64,000 nucleotides of DNA from Aradus depressus (lineage: Eukaryota > Arthropoda > Insecta > Hemiptera > Aradidae). Where the stretch lies: assembly GCA_963662175.1 (NCBI GenBank), contig OY759217.1:14510562-14574561 (forward strand), written 5' to 3'. Shown piece after piece: positions 54,199-64,000 of the stretch; the stretch's first letter is position 1; each line of letters starts with the position of its first letter. The notes beneath the pieces were generated by a model. That model searched no databases and had not been told where the DNA came from. It saw nothing but the letters and a program-made list of their open reading frames with translations. The position numbers and the translations under genes are program-made.

Positions 54199-54339
54199 TT
54201 TTTTGCCTTATTTATCATTATAATTTATTATTTTGAAATTTGCGTTAAACAGCAGTGATGTACTACCTCAAAATTATGATTTTTTTTTTGAATTAGTGAT
54301 AATATTTTATTTACTTATTTATTTATTTTTATTTTTCAG

Positions 54340-54378
54340 ATGAGAATTTCATAATACACCGGAGAGAGTTCACGAGTA
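54340..54378 (+). CDS. Candidate 39-bp exon
   Basis: A strong polypyrimidine acceptor (TTTATTTTTATTTTTCAG, ending 54339) and donor GTGAGT (from 54379). One frame reads ENFIIHRREFTS without stops, and the length is a multiple of three. No family recognised. Confidence 0.25.
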
Positions 54379-54621
54379 GTGAGTATTAATTTTATGTATT
54401 TTTATTTTTATATTGTCTCCTTTTCTCCTACTAACAAACCGACCCTTCTGAACGGATTTTAAATAAATTTTATATTTAAAAGCTTGCAACTTTTTTTGGA
54501 GACATTTGCATTTTGTTTGTAATCACCAGACTGTAAAATTTACATTGTTTGTACATCACGAAGAACCCTCCAATACTTTGCAAATTACTTTGTAAGTAAA
54601 CAATTACTTAAGTTTCAATTT

Positions 54622-54886
54622 GAATGTGTATCCAGAACCTAATACATCTATTGATTTTCAGTCAAATCGGCCAAGGGGAAGGGAGGAATTAGAAGTGCGG
54701 CATAACAAAAAAACTCCAAAAACTGTTGAAGTAATGGATGTATCAACACGAAATTTAGTATAGAATACCTGAGTAAAATATCTATTTTCAACCAAATCTG
54801 TAAATAGGTTTCAGAGGTAGAGTGAAACTTAGTTGATATATTCGCGCTGGGGAAGTTTATCGCCGGTTTCACCAACAAATTTTTAC
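54622..54886 (+). mobile_element. Family A repeat, 5'-truncated
   Basis: GAATGTGTATCCAGAACC, AGTCAAATCGGCCAAGGGGA, end GGGGAAGTTTATCGCCGG. Confidence 0.65.
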
Positions 54887-55261
54887 AACACTTTTTTAAA
54901 AATATATTTGTATGAAATTTTTAGATGTAAATTTTAATTACACCTTCAAAGGTCAAAAACAAATTTCCAATATCCCAGAGTAATGGGATAACGGGACGAT
55001 AAATCGTGTCTTTTGGACCATATTACAGTAATGTTTGTCATATGGTAATGAGAACGAGTTACCACAAAATGAAGAGTTACTGAATAGTCTCTTGCGTGAC
55101 CAACCATATGTACTTCGGTTATGGTCCAATGGAAAAACATTCCAATATTTCCATTTGTAGAGTTCGAAATGAAAATTTGCTACACAAGAATGATTTTCAA
55201 GGTGACAAAGAAACATTTCAACTCCTCGACCAAAATGTTTACCTACGAAGAAAAAGATTCG
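54887..55261. other. Unassigned DNA
   Basis: Overlapping frames of 64-92 codons on both strands. None shows a domain I recognise. Confidence 0.4.
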
Positions 55262-55512
55262 CTCTTAGTTATTTCGACTCATCCCTGGGCTATTATTACG
55301 AAGTCATATCGCCTACTATCAGAGCGCTCTTTCGTCCTAAATGTTTCCTATCCAGGTTTATTCACCTATGGTAGGGGTCTTTAACGAGTGCTTGATATTG
55401 TAAGAGCTCGGGATCATCGCTTAACGATCTTTTCGGGGGGCCTGTGCCGGGTTTAGAACCCGCGATCTTGAGCTTAGTAGACAAGCACTCTACCTCTAAG
55501 CTACCAGTGCAA
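55262..55512 (-). mobile_element. SINE1, diverged
   Basis: GAAGTCATATCGCCTACTAT, GTAGGGGTCTTTAACGAGTG, head CTTGAGCTTAGTAGACAAGC and CTCTAAGCTACC in reverse, with two internal deletions. Confidence 0.8.
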
Positions 55513-55565
55513 TACAGTAGAGCGTCGATTAATAGAACTAACTGGGAATATATATATATATATAT

Positions 55566-55872
55566 ATAGTTCCGATAATCGATAAAATTTCATGTCAATA
55601 CATTCATTACAACTGCAGTTATTATAGTTTTTGTGTTAAGCCTCCCCCTAATTCTCCCTTTCTTTTAGCGGATTTGGCGGAAAACTAATAGGTGTCGTCC
55701 TTAGAGAGTTCTGGATACACATATAAAATTTCGTTTCGATACATTCATTATATTCGGAGTTATCTTGACATACACACCTGACAGAGAGACATTTTTATTT
55801 TTTTTATTTTTGGAATCATATGTCGGAAAAATTGGAAACTTTCTCTATAGTTCGTATAACTGAGAAAGTAAA
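55566..55872 (-). mobile_element. Family A repeat, 3' half
   Basis: TTTCATGTCAATACATTCAT through GGTGTCGTCCTTAGAGAG to the hairpin end CTATAGTTCGTATAACTGAG. Confidence 0.65.
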
Positions 55873-56021
55873 ATGAATTTGTGCAAAATAATAGTATATA
55901 TATAAATAAAACCGGCTAGGACTCCCTCTCAGTTATTAAAGTAAAAAAAAATATCGAAATAAGGCTGATTTAAGGCCTTTTTTATAAGGAAAAAAGTTTA
56001 TATCCTGGACTGGTGAGGACC

Positions 56022-56190
56022 TACATATGGGTTCGTAAGCCGGTCGAGGCCCTTAGGTTTTCTTATTTGGGAGATAAAAAAAACCCTAGAGCATGTCGTC
56101 TTTCGGAAGGTACGTTAAGCGATGGTTCCGAACCTGTGCGAGTTACTCGTTAAAGAAACCCTACCCCTCCACTAATCCAGAGTTTCAAAC
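56022..56190 (+). mobile_element. SINE1 5' half
   Basis: GGGTTCGTAAGCCGGTCGAG (B box) then GTACGTTAAGCGATGGTTCC and ACTCGTTAAAGAAACC. Confidence 0.7.
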
Positions 56191-56819
56191 TCCCACATAT
56201 ATCGGTTTCAGAGTGTCGTACTGAGTGGACACTTGAACAAAGGTTCTTAAAGACCGTTTATCGATCCGAAGGAAGTTACTCTGCCTTAAGACGCACCGTG
56301 AAGTGACCTGCCTTTGTGGGCCCGGGGCCAGGTTTATTGTCCTTTGAACAGTTTGTTACTTTGATCTTCTAGTTGGGGTAAGTCAGTTTTCTTTTAGACC
56401 ATGTGCCTCAGTCTATCAGATCAGTTGAATAGGGGACTGTAACATTATGGTCTAGTTCATTAAACCTAAAGTAACACAGCCAATCATTCTATCACACTAT
56501 ATTTATGAAGCAAATTGAGGTATATGTAGATTTAAATGTAATAATAATAATTGTATTTACGTTAAACCAATACATTGTAATAGGTAATAGAATACGTCAA
56601 AAGAATTTGTACATTAAGATAGCTTATAAATTAGATTTAAAACTACTTCAGTCTAACACACGTATGATTAGTTATAACAAAGTATTTAAAAAAGTAAAAT
56701 GAAATTAATAAAAACTGAATAAATAAATATATGAGTATAAAATAATTAATTATAATAAGTAGATACATTTTTCAATTTAATAAAAATTAAGATAACTATT
56801 TTTTATAAATTAAGATAAC
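56191..56819. other. Unassigned DNA
   Basis: No recognised gene or repeat. Confidence 0.45.
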
Positions 56820-57110
56820 AAAAGTCGTTGGTGAATCACCAGAACCAATTGATCAACTAAAATTTCATGTTGATAGATTCATGACATCGATGTATGATCA
56901 TTATATCGATGCCGATGGCAGTTATTGGGATTTTAGAGTTGAGCTTCCCCTCTGAGCCCCAGCTTCTCTTCAGCAAATTTTCCTGAAAATTTATAGGTGT
57001 CATCCTTCTGGCTCGTTTAATTTATATATATATAATTTCATTTGTGTTAAGTTTCGCGCCTCTAATTCAAAAAATAGTTGAATCACATGCAATGTACTCT
57101 TAAAACTCTA
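56820..57110 (-). mobile_element. Family A repeat, diverged
   Basis: GTTGGTGAATCACCAGAACC, GATGGCAGTTATTGGGATTT, ATAGGTGTCATCCTTCTGG. Confidence 0.6.
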
Positions 57111-57179
57111 ATAATTCCGTTAATATGTATCGAAATGGATGTATCGAAATGGAGGAGAAGCGAAAACATAATTTACAAT

Positions 57180-57245
57180 AAATTTCCTTAGGAAATATTT
57201 CTAAGTAATGTTTAAATAACGCAGATAAACGAATTTTAAAGTATC
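57180..57245 (+). mobile_element. Family B end fragment
   Basis: GGAAATATTTCTAAGTAATG then TTTAAATAACGCAGATAAAC, close to 7978-8010. Confidence 0.4.
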
Positions 57246-57309
57246 TTCTTATTATTGGAAATTTTTAATTATAATAGATTAAAAATAAAGAAAAAATAAA
57301 ATATATGTT

Positions 57310-57478
57310 AGTTATTATTTCTCATGTCCGGGCTTTTAACTACGAGGTCATATCGCTTACTATCAGAGCGCTCTTTCGTCACTCTGGTAGACATGAGCCC
57401 ACTAGGAGTCCTAAATTTTCCGAAGGACGGCGTGCTTCAGTTTAATTTACCTCCCAGATAAAATAAACAAAGGGTCTA
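57310..57478 (-). mobile_element. SINE1, internally deleted
   Basis: CGGGCTTTTAACTACGAGGT to AGGAGTCCTAAATTTTCCG, then GAAGGACGGCGTGCTTCAG directly. It joins two parts separated by about 90 bp in the full element. Confidence 0.8.
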
Positions 57479-57489
57479 AAAAAAAGTAT

Positions 57490-57564
57490 ATGCGATGTGG
57501 TCAAACAGGACTTTGTTTTCTTATAAACAACAACTTACGTACAGATCATTCTCCATCTTCTCAG
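57490..57564 (+). mobile_element. Family C left-end fragment
   Basis: AACAGGACTTTGTTTTCTTA, CGTACAGATCATTCTCCATC. Confidence 0.45.
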
Positions 57565-57835
57565 GACCCATTGATTTTCAACAAAACGACCAAAGGGGAT
57601 GGGGGAATTAGAGGCGCGAAACGTAACACAAACGAAATTTTATATATAAATTAAACACCCTATAAGGATAACACTTATTAATTTTCAGCAAAATCTGCTG
57701 GAGAGAAGATGGGGCTCAGAGCAGAGGCTCAACTCCAAAATCCCAATAACTGCCGATTTAATGAATCTATTAACATGAAATTTTAGTTGATCAATTGGTT
57801 CTGGTGAAATGTAGTTCGCTGGTGATTCACCTGCG
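57565..57835 (+). mobile_element. Family A repeat, 5'-truncated
   Basis: CCATTGATTTTCAACAAAAC, two modules, end TTCGCTGGTGATTCACCTGC. Confidence 0.65.
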
Positions 57836-58067
57836 ACTGTTTTGTTCTGGACTTCCTATATTTTTCGACAGTGCTCTCTATATAGTAGTGACCCAAAGAT
57901 ATGTGATATGGTTAGCCGTTTCTCAGAAAACATGTTAAAAGGCTCTGATCTGGTTTTGAAGTAGCCCTCTCTGGTCCACTCAGACTCCGTTAATATTTAT
58001 GTGTTTCCGACCATCGTAGCCATCGCATCATCTTCATCTCCATTGTGTGTGGCCATCGCATCATCTT

Positions 58068-58271
58068 CTAAACTCCTTCCAGAATTACCGAGTTGGGACC
58101 ATCTCCTCCTAAAACCTCTTCACAAAGTTTTTTCGGTTTCTCTTTCTCTGAACAGTCTCTGCTAAGATTTTTGGTCGACTCAAAGCTCCTGTTTTTGTAG
58201 CGAAGTAGCTGGATAATATCTAGAAGTTTAATCTCAGGCTGTTCAGTGGTTTTCGAGTTATGTGGGGACAA
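58068..58271 (-). CDS. Unrecognised 67-codon frame
   Basis: Reads MSPHNSKTTEQPEIKLLDII, QLLRYKNRSFESTKNLSRDC, SEKEKPKKLCEEVLGGDG. It is charged and without a domain I know. A nearby 18-bp direct duplication (GCCATCGCATCATCTTC at about 58020 and 58052) lies just downstream of its stop. It may be chance. Confidence 0.15.
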   Translation of the reverse strand: MSPHNSKTTEQPEIKLLDIIQLLRYKNRSFESTKNLSRDCSEKEKPKKLCEEVLGGDGPNSVILEGV

Positions 58272-58356
58272 ATTATAGAACGATATAATTCTTTTTGAAA
58301 AATTGTTTATGAAATTCCGGTTTAATATAATGTGGTGTCCGGGGATACAATGTCAA

Positions 58357-58390
58357 GACTTTGCACCCTGTCCAGAGAGGGTGCAAAGTC
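58357..58390. repeat. Perfect 13-bp hairpin
   Basis: GACTTTGCACCCT and AGGGTGCAAAGTC flank an 8-nt loop. It has no T run after it and no recognised neighbour gene. Confidence 0.85.
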
Positions 58391-59258
58391 CCTACACACT
58401 TCAGTGGACAAGAAATTCAAGTCTGTCCATGGTATCCGTGGTCTTCCCTACACAAGTAAAGACATAAACGTATCCCCTTTTTTCGGTACTTCGACGAGAT
58501 AGTAGCAAATAAAGAGATCATAAACGTATTTTGATAAAAAAAAAACTAAATGGAAGGAGACCATTACAGTATGATGTAAATTAAATGTTGAAAGGTACAA
58601 GGGAGTGAACTTTCCTGAAGGACATAAAAAGATTGTTGGGCCCCCTAGAGACGGGCCCAGTCCCATGGGGCCACTTTGCCTCTCTTGGGTCCCCTAAACC
58701 GAGCCCATCCCGTCAACATGGGCCTTGTTTATGCAGATTTGGGGCCCAGATGGGAGCCTCAATATGGCTACCGCACCATCCACCCCTCTCCCTCACCTGC
58801 CAATATTTTAGGGGTCGCTTCAGGTATGACAGACCCTTCACTTTCTTCCATGGACAGAGAGAAATGCGATTTTTGAGTTAGTTATCACAAAGAGTTGAGT
58901 TGTTTTAGGACGTCGGGTTCGAAATGACACCATTTTGGAAAATGTCTGTACGTATGTGTAAGTTCCTCGGTTTATCGGTTTTGACCGGTATACTGAACTA
59001 CGTACATAAGGTTTTAACCTTTCCAAGCTAAACTCTCAACAAGTATCGCAATGTACTACGAATTATCAAATAAATCTTTGCTCTCCCACAAAACCAATCG
59101 ACTGTTTACACTAACAAATCAATAGTTGACTTATAAAGAGGTTTCTGAATCCTCAAACTGAATTTTGTGTCAATACATTCATTACATCGGCAGTTATTAG
59201 GGTATTTGAGGCGAGGCTCCCTTCCCTTCGGCCGAGTTTGTCAAACGTTAATAAGTCG

Positions 59259-59510
59259 CTCCGTTGATAGAAAAGTGACACAAGTCAAAAATGACATTAC
59301 AAAATTTTTTTGCGATAATTGATCATGATGAACCCAAGAAGCCAATATTTTTATGTCGAAAAACGACACAACTGTAATTTTACTGTTTTGTCACCAGAGA
59401 GCAGAAGTGTCGCTTTACTATTTACCGAGATCACAATACTATTTTATAGAAAAACGCCAGTTGTGAGTTAGGATGATTTTTGATTTGTGTCACTTTTCTA
59501 TCAAAGGAAC
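59259..59510. mobile_element. MITE with about 36-bp TIRs
   Basis: Left TIR CTCCGTTGATAGAAAAGTGA then CACAAGTCAAAAATGA; right end reversed GTTCCTTTGATAGAAAAGTG then ACACAAATCAAAAATCA. Total 252 bp with no coding. The family is unassigned and the target duplication is unclear. Confidence 0.75.
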
Positions 59511-59535
59511 GAAGTGTCATCCTTACGGGATGTCC

Positions 59536-59794
59536 ATATCTGTACCCCGGAGGTAAAGGGCATCAAGTCACAAAAATGTAGTTGTTCAGGAAAACAAGTT
59601 TTTGATTTTTTTCAACTTCATTTTCAGGTTTATTCGCTAATAATAAGAATTGCTGTATACAATTTTCGCTATTTGTAGTAATAGGACATAGTGATTTATA
59701 CCTCTATATAGAGCGAAAAATCTACATCGCGGACATGGTGCCAACTACATTTCATAAGAAAATGGACATAATGACACCTCCGGGGTACAGATAT
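59536..59794. mobile_element. MITE with perfect 19-bp TIRs
   Basis: ATATCTGTACCCCGGAGGT at 59536-59554 and its exact reverse complement at 59776-59794. Total 259 bp with no transposase. Confidence 0.75.
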
Positions 59795-59999
59795 ATCCTT
59801 TCCATCGGGCGTTATCGTGTTCACAGACACACAAACGGACTCTTTTTTTTTTCATTTTTAGAATCAAGGGGTCGGAAAACATGAAATTCCGGTGAAAAGT
59901 CAACATCGAATTTTTGACCGATTTCATAATTTCCGCTATGCTTTGTATTGATGTAAGTAACTACATATCTAAAACAATTATAAAGACTACTAGCTCTTT

Positions 60000-61321
60000 A
60001 ACGGTTGATCGCATATTCACGAAACTTGAGGTTATTTCAAGAATGGACCAACTTAGGATATAGGAGGCAGTGTGGCATCTCTAAATTGTTTGAGGGGTGC
60101 AGAAACATTTAATTACTGCTAGCTTTATAACGCTTGATCAGTTTTTCATAAAATTTCAAACGTAACAAGCTCACTCACAGATACTAACCGAGCTGCTAAC
60201 ATTATTAGCCTCTTTAAAGTTACTAACATGCTTAAAGTTATTCACCAGGAAACGCCTAGTAACCTGCTATTATAAAATGAAAAGACAATTTGTAATAATA
60301 TTCGAGACACTCGACATTGTCATTTCACTAGAATTTTGCTATAAATTATAGGACATTGCAATAACAATGAGAGGAAAGCTAGTAGTACAACTAGTGTTGT
60401 TGAAATTGAGTTGAAATAGCATTCAGCTCGGCTGTTCAATATTTGGTTATCTGGTCAATGTTTACTGAATAATAATTAAATTGTTTTATTATGACAACGA
60501 CTGAGGGCAAATTATAGTTTATTTTGTTTGTCTTGGCTACTAAACAAAAAGAAACTTAATTGTTTTTTTGTTTTTTTCAGGTGCCTATAAATTAAAAAGT
60601 AAAATGAAATAAATAAATAAATACTTGAAAATATTAGTAGGTACAAAAATAATAATATTATACAATACATAAATAAAGTATATAATAAATACAGTAGATA
60701 ATTTTTTTTATTTAATTAAAATTAAGTTAATAATATTTGATAACTTTTCCAGAAGTGTCTTTTGAATAGTTATACTCAGTGTAACAAACTTTCTCATGAT
60801 CGTCTTGTTGAACAGATTCCTTTATTATTTATATAGAACATACCTGAAGCAAAAAATTAGCAAGACCATGCCAAGGATACCAGAATATTTTCTGAAATTG
60901 TATAAAAATTAAAACGGAGCGACATATGTTATTGCCCTACGTATTGTCATGAATTAACATAGAATATGATTCTGTTTTCCTTCTACTTTTTCACATAAGG
61001 TGAGACTGTGAAAGGGTCATAAGCTAAAAAGAGGTTATTGACAATAAAGTAATAAATCTAAGGTTGTAAACATGGAAAGTAGAAGGGACAGGACATAACC
61101 AAGGGCCAAGTGCGGTAAAACTTTCACCGGGGGGGCCTCTTGATTAAGGAGCAGCCCTTGTCCCTTGGGGATATAACCAACCCAGTAACCTGAGCTGCCA
61201 GGTTACAGCTTTCGTCTCACCGTAAAACACCCTCTTGCTAATTCGTCGTAAACAGGGTTCTTACCCTCGTATATATTCACTAGTCATACCACCCTTCCCT
61301 ATGATCTGCATTTTATTTCTC
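60000..61321. other. Unassigned DNA
   Basis: No family A, B, C or SINE. 61070-61260 is GC-richer and hairpin-prone (CCCTTGTCCCTTGGGG; AACCTGAGCTGCCAGGTT). It might be a LINE 5' UTR, but nothing proves it. Confidence 0.4.
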
Positions 61322-61754
61322 CTAGCTGTACCAAGTATAGGGCAAGTTATGTAATTGGTCAGAAATTCGATGTTAAGTTTTCACCGGAATTTCATGTTTT
61401 CGACTCAAAAAAAAATTGTTGATTTTGTCTGTAAGGCTGTGTGTATGTGTGTGTTTCTCTGAACTCTATAACCGCTGATATAATGAATGTATCGACGGCA
61501 CCTATCGATTTACTCCAATAACTGCCGTTGTAATGAAAGTATTGACATGAAGTTACATATATTAATCTAAAACCCCATAAGGACGACAACTATTAATTTG
61601 TAGCAGACTCGGTCGAAGGAAAGTTGATTCAGAAGCCATAATGTTCAAATATAGATTTTATTATATTATCCCAAGCGGTTGATTTGTTTTAAGAGGTAAA
61701 ACTTAATTGACTTATTCTTACCGGGGAAGTACATTGCCAGTGATTCACGGACTC
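61322..61754 (+). mobile_element. Family A repeat, full length
   Basis: CCTAGCTGTACCAAGTATAG; GAAATTCGATGTTAAGTT; one and a half modules; end GGGGAAGTACATTGCCAGTG then ATTCACGGA. Confidence 0.7.
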
Positions 61755-61834
61755 ACCTCCCTGATAAAAAACCTAATGGCCTCGGCCGGGTTTCGAACCC
61801 GCGATCTCGAGGTCAGTAGGCGAGTGTAGCAACG
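61755..61834 (-). mobile_element. SINE1 head fragment
   Basis: CACCTCCCTGATAAAAAACC, GGCCTCGGCCGGGTTTCGAA, CCCGCGATCTCGAGGTCAG in reverse, so the B box is preserved. Confidence 0.75.
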
Positions 61835-62735
61835 ACAGCACTTCTTCATATATATTTAAATATTAATTTAAATTAAAACATATATTTTTAATGTGTTCAG
61901 TTAGTTGTATTTAGTAAAATGTAAATAAGAACAGATGCAAGTCCTATATCTCTGGGGTACCGGCACCCTCATCCCTAGTTGTACCGCATCAAGTGTGAAG
62001 CCTAATGAATATTATGGGGATATTATGATTTAGTTTCAAGAAGTGAGGGGTTGTAATTTGGTATTATAGTAAGTCACGGTTCCACCTCCTCTTCAATCTC
62101 CTGGGAGGATTGTGTGGCAAGTGTGGTGAAGAAAGTGAGTGGATGTATGGATTTGGGTGTGAATGCAATTTGCTGTGGAAACGTCTGTAAAGGTCCTGAA
62201 TTGTATCGTGTACTGTGTTTATCATGAGGTCATTGTGAAGTGTTCTGTTACTTACGTATGGTGGGCATTGTGTAATGAGTCTGAGTGTCTTTGACTGGAA
62301 AACCTGGATACGTTTCTATATATATATATATATTAGCCGAACCGTAGATTTGTGAGCCATACATCCAGAGTGGTTTTAGTAGAAATGTGTAGCAGTTACG
62401 CTTTTGTGTTGCGGGTTATTTTGAATGTCTGTTGAATGTCAGAAGAGAATAAAGCATTTTAAATTGTTTCTTTAGTGTATTACGTATGAGGGTTCCATGT
62501 CAGTCGTCTATCCAGAGTATGTCCCAAATATCTTACGGTTAGTCTGAGGGAGGGGCTTGTTGTAGATAAAAACGGCGGGACATGTATCTCGTCTTAATGT
62601 AAATGTTATATGCTGTGATTTGTTCGTGTTGAGTTTAATTTTCCAAATGTTGCACCAGTTCTCAATTTGAGTAACATGGTGTTGTAATGTGAACGAGGCA
62701 TGTATGGAAGATTCAGCAGCAGCTAAGATGGCAGT
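61835..62735 (-). mobile_element. Jockey-like LINE, 5'-truncated
   Basis: RT C-terminal coding (62064-62735) followed by a ~230-bp AT-rich 3' UTR to the SINE1 fragment. An AT run (62317-62333) has grown inside the coding part. It is the best-preserved of the Jockey pieces and shows the subfamily to which those at 9.2, 13.4 and 17.1 kb belong. Confidence 0.75.
62064..62735 (-). pseudogene. Jockey-like reverse transcriptase, thumb to C-terminus
   Basis: In order on the minus strand: AILAAAESSIHASFTLQHHV, TQIENWCNIWKIKLNTNKSQ, HITFTLRRDTCPAVFIYNKP (the palm region after the YxDD site, WKIKLN..K....TF). Then after frameshifts a degraded LGHTLDRRLTWNPH-like box, TFLLKPLWMYGSQIYGSAN, an AT-run insertion, and an open stretch RIQVFQSKTLRLITQCPPYV, SNRTLHNDLMINTVHDTIQD, LYRRFHSKLHSHPNPYIHSL, LPHNPPRRLKRRWNRDLL and a stop. 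Endonuclease and RT fingers are missing. It is non-functional because of at least two frameshifts. Confidence 0.75.
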
Positions 62736-62859
62736 ATTTTTTTATTTAATTATTTTTTCTCTTTCATTTATTTATAAAAATTGTTTCCATCTCTTTTTAA
62801 CATTATTATTAAGTACCTAGTTATATCATTGTCCATAATGACTACTTTGTTTATTGTAT

Positions 62860-62910
62860 TCTGTAGGCCCTGAAGAAGGAAATAAATAATTTCCGAAACG
62901 TTGGCCAAAT
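62860..62910 (+). ncRNA. Hammerhead-ribozyme-like motif in a PLE-type end
   Basis: GGCC (stem I), CTGAAGA (62870-62876), an extra A, GGAAAT-AAATA-ATTTCC (6-bp stem II), GAAA (62895-62898), CGTT, then GGCC (stem I partner). CCTGAAGA...CCGAAACGTTGG is a familiar 3'-end signature in invertebrate PLE-like elements (from memory). No PLE coding sequence is seen beside it. Confidence 0.45.
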
Positions 62911-63602
62911 ATTGAGTTTTCATTTACACGACAGAACCTCTAACTCCTTTCGTGTGGAAGGATTGGAAAGCAGCCATTCCTTTCAAATGTTCCTCATGAA
63001 ATTTATGATCGTTAATTTTCCATACCTTAACTGTCATATACAAAACTTGATTTCTATAGGAACTTGTGCTTATAGACTATTCATTTGCACTTTGATTTGA
63101 CAACCTTGATATAAACTTACATGTATTAGAGTTTTGTAAGGTTGATTGGATGCCCTGTCTTGTTATTTTAGCTAAAAGGAGAAAACCTGTTAAGAAGTTG
63201 CCTAAGTAATAAACTGCTTTATTCGTTGTGACACACTGGATGAGACTGTCACACTTGTCATAAGGATGGCGGCTCAACGTGTAAGTGTGTGTGTGGCTCA
63301 AGGAGTGTGAGTGTGTGTGTGGCTCAAGGAGTGTGTGTCTGTGTGTGTGTTCTCTTCCCTTCCTCTCTCCTTGCCTATATCTAAATCAAGATGTAGAAAT
63401 TGAAGTGTTATCGACCGTTGCCTGGGTGCCAAATCATACCAACATACCATAACCACAAACTGACTACTCTCATTTGGAAATAATATTAGAAAATGTAACA
63501 CTGCATTTCGACTCAATTGTTTACATGATGGGGTGAGCCAAAAAAAAAAAATTATAATTTTAATTTTTTGTCTCTAGCTCTAGTTTACATTGTGTTTTCT
63601 TC
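62911..63602. other. Unassigned DNA with GTGTG simple repeats
   Basis: GTGTGTGTGGCTCAAGGAGT-type repeats at 63280-63350, giving artefactual Thr/His-rich frames. Nothing else recognised. Confidence 0.45.
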
Positions 63603-63722
63603 CTCAGATATACAAAGTATTGCGGATATTTTGTAATCTGTCGTCAGAATTTTCGATACTGACTTCTCCGGATACCAAAAATGAAAAAACAAACCATCCT
63701 CTCTGTCTATGAACACGATAAT
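63603..63722 (+). mobile_element. Family A 5' fragment
   Basis: CAGATATACAAAGTATTGCG, TTTTGTAATCTGTCG, TATGAACACGATAATTATT. It is cut by SINE1. Confidence 0.6.
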
Positions 63723-63723
63723 T

Positions 63724-64000
63724 ATTATGTCTCATCCCCAGGCTTTAACTGCGAGGTCATACCGCCTACTACCAGAGCACTCTTTGGACGCTCTGGTGGA
63801 CATGAGCCCGACACTACAGTGGGAATCTTAAATTTTGCCTTCCCTGGTTTATTCACCTAGAGAGGGATCTCTAACGAGTATCTGACATCGTACAAGCTCG
63901 TGATCATCGTTTAACGTCCCATTCGAAGGACGGCGTGCTCAAGATTGTTTCACCTCCCAGATAAAAAATCTAAGGGCTTCAGCCGGGTTTCGAACCCGCG
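63724..64000 (-). mobile_element. SINE1 running off the window
   Basis: TATGTCTCATCCCCAGGCTT through the whole body in reverse to GGGTTTCGAACCCGCG (B box) at the last base. The head continues beyond the window. Confidence 0.85.

Larger units (their letters stand above)
59080..59945 (-). mobile_element. Family A repeat carrying two nested MITEs
   Basis: CTCCCACAAAACCAATCGAC to AAACGTTAATAAGTCG, then MITE 1, a short family A stretch (GAAGTGTCATCCTTACGG), MITE 2, and the remaining end TTATCGTGTTCACAGACACA to CCGATTTCATAATTTCCGC. Confidence 0.7.

Noticed and set aside
60570..60620. Terminal exon after a strong acceptor (TTTTTTTCAG)
   Set aside because: The open stretch is only about nine codons (AYKLKSKMK) and there is no donor or partner exon.

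Overview
This is a eukaryotic, probably arthropod, nuclear window: AT-rich, with no bacterial-type gene packing, no rRNA or functional tRNA gene, and no open frame that reads as a complete host protein. The best host-gene evidence is one candidate exon (4691-4791) with a TACTAAC branch site, an AG acceptor and a GTAAGT donor; two weaker short exons (15442-15481, 54340-54378) and one zinc-ribbon-like fragment (7122-7217) are also noted. The assignment to arthropods is inferred from the mix of Jockey-like LINEs, Penelope-like elements, hAT, mariner and pogo remnants and a TTAGG-like SINE tail. Species cannot be named from the sequence.

The window is a nested archive of mobile elements. The commonest are: (1) SINE1, a tRNA-headed SINE of about 350 bp with about 21 copies on both strands, the best at 36236-36585 with a perfect 13-bp target duplication; (2) family A, an unclassified repeat with about 30 copies covering roughly a sixth of the window, bounded by a TATACGAAGTATA hairpin at one end and a GGTGATTCACC hairpin at the other, with a variable number of internal ~130-bp modules; (3) family B, which shares family A's hairpin end but has a different body; (4) family C, a MITE with long TIRs ending in a TATAAGAAAGTC motif, whose TIRs have grown poly-G and CCT tracts; (5) Jockey-like LINE fragments, plus an RNase H-bearing LINE and several LINE 3' ends; (6) Penelope-like (PLE) terminal pieces, several palindromic.

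Layout: 0-6 kb holds a PLE remnant, SINE1, family A and the candidate exon. 7-20 kb holds families A and B, Jockey fragments, a tandem array split by a TE coding remnant, and a fold-back PLE piece. 20-26 kb holds nested LINEs in SINE1 and family A, a hAT derivative, and the longest family A copy. 27-38 kb holds family C, PLE pieces, and SINE1 copies with target duplications. 38.6-45 kb is mostly unassigned AT-rich DNA with a minisatellite and a pogo remnant. 45-53 kb holds a 458-bp PLE palindrome, minisatellites, SINE1 copies, an AT-centred palindrome, and family C copies with homopolymer tracts. 53-64 kb holds family A copies with nested SINE2 and MITEs, a Jockey LINE, another PLE end, and SINE1 running off the edge.

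The most interesting pattern is a set of hammerhead-ribozyme-like motifs (CTGANGA, a hairpin, GAAA, then a short palindrome) in the PLE-like pieces at 19.5, 27.9, 29.3, 29.4, 45.5, 45.8 and 62.9 kb. Most have the same single extra nucleotide after CTGANGA, and two sit as inverted pairs inside large palindromes.
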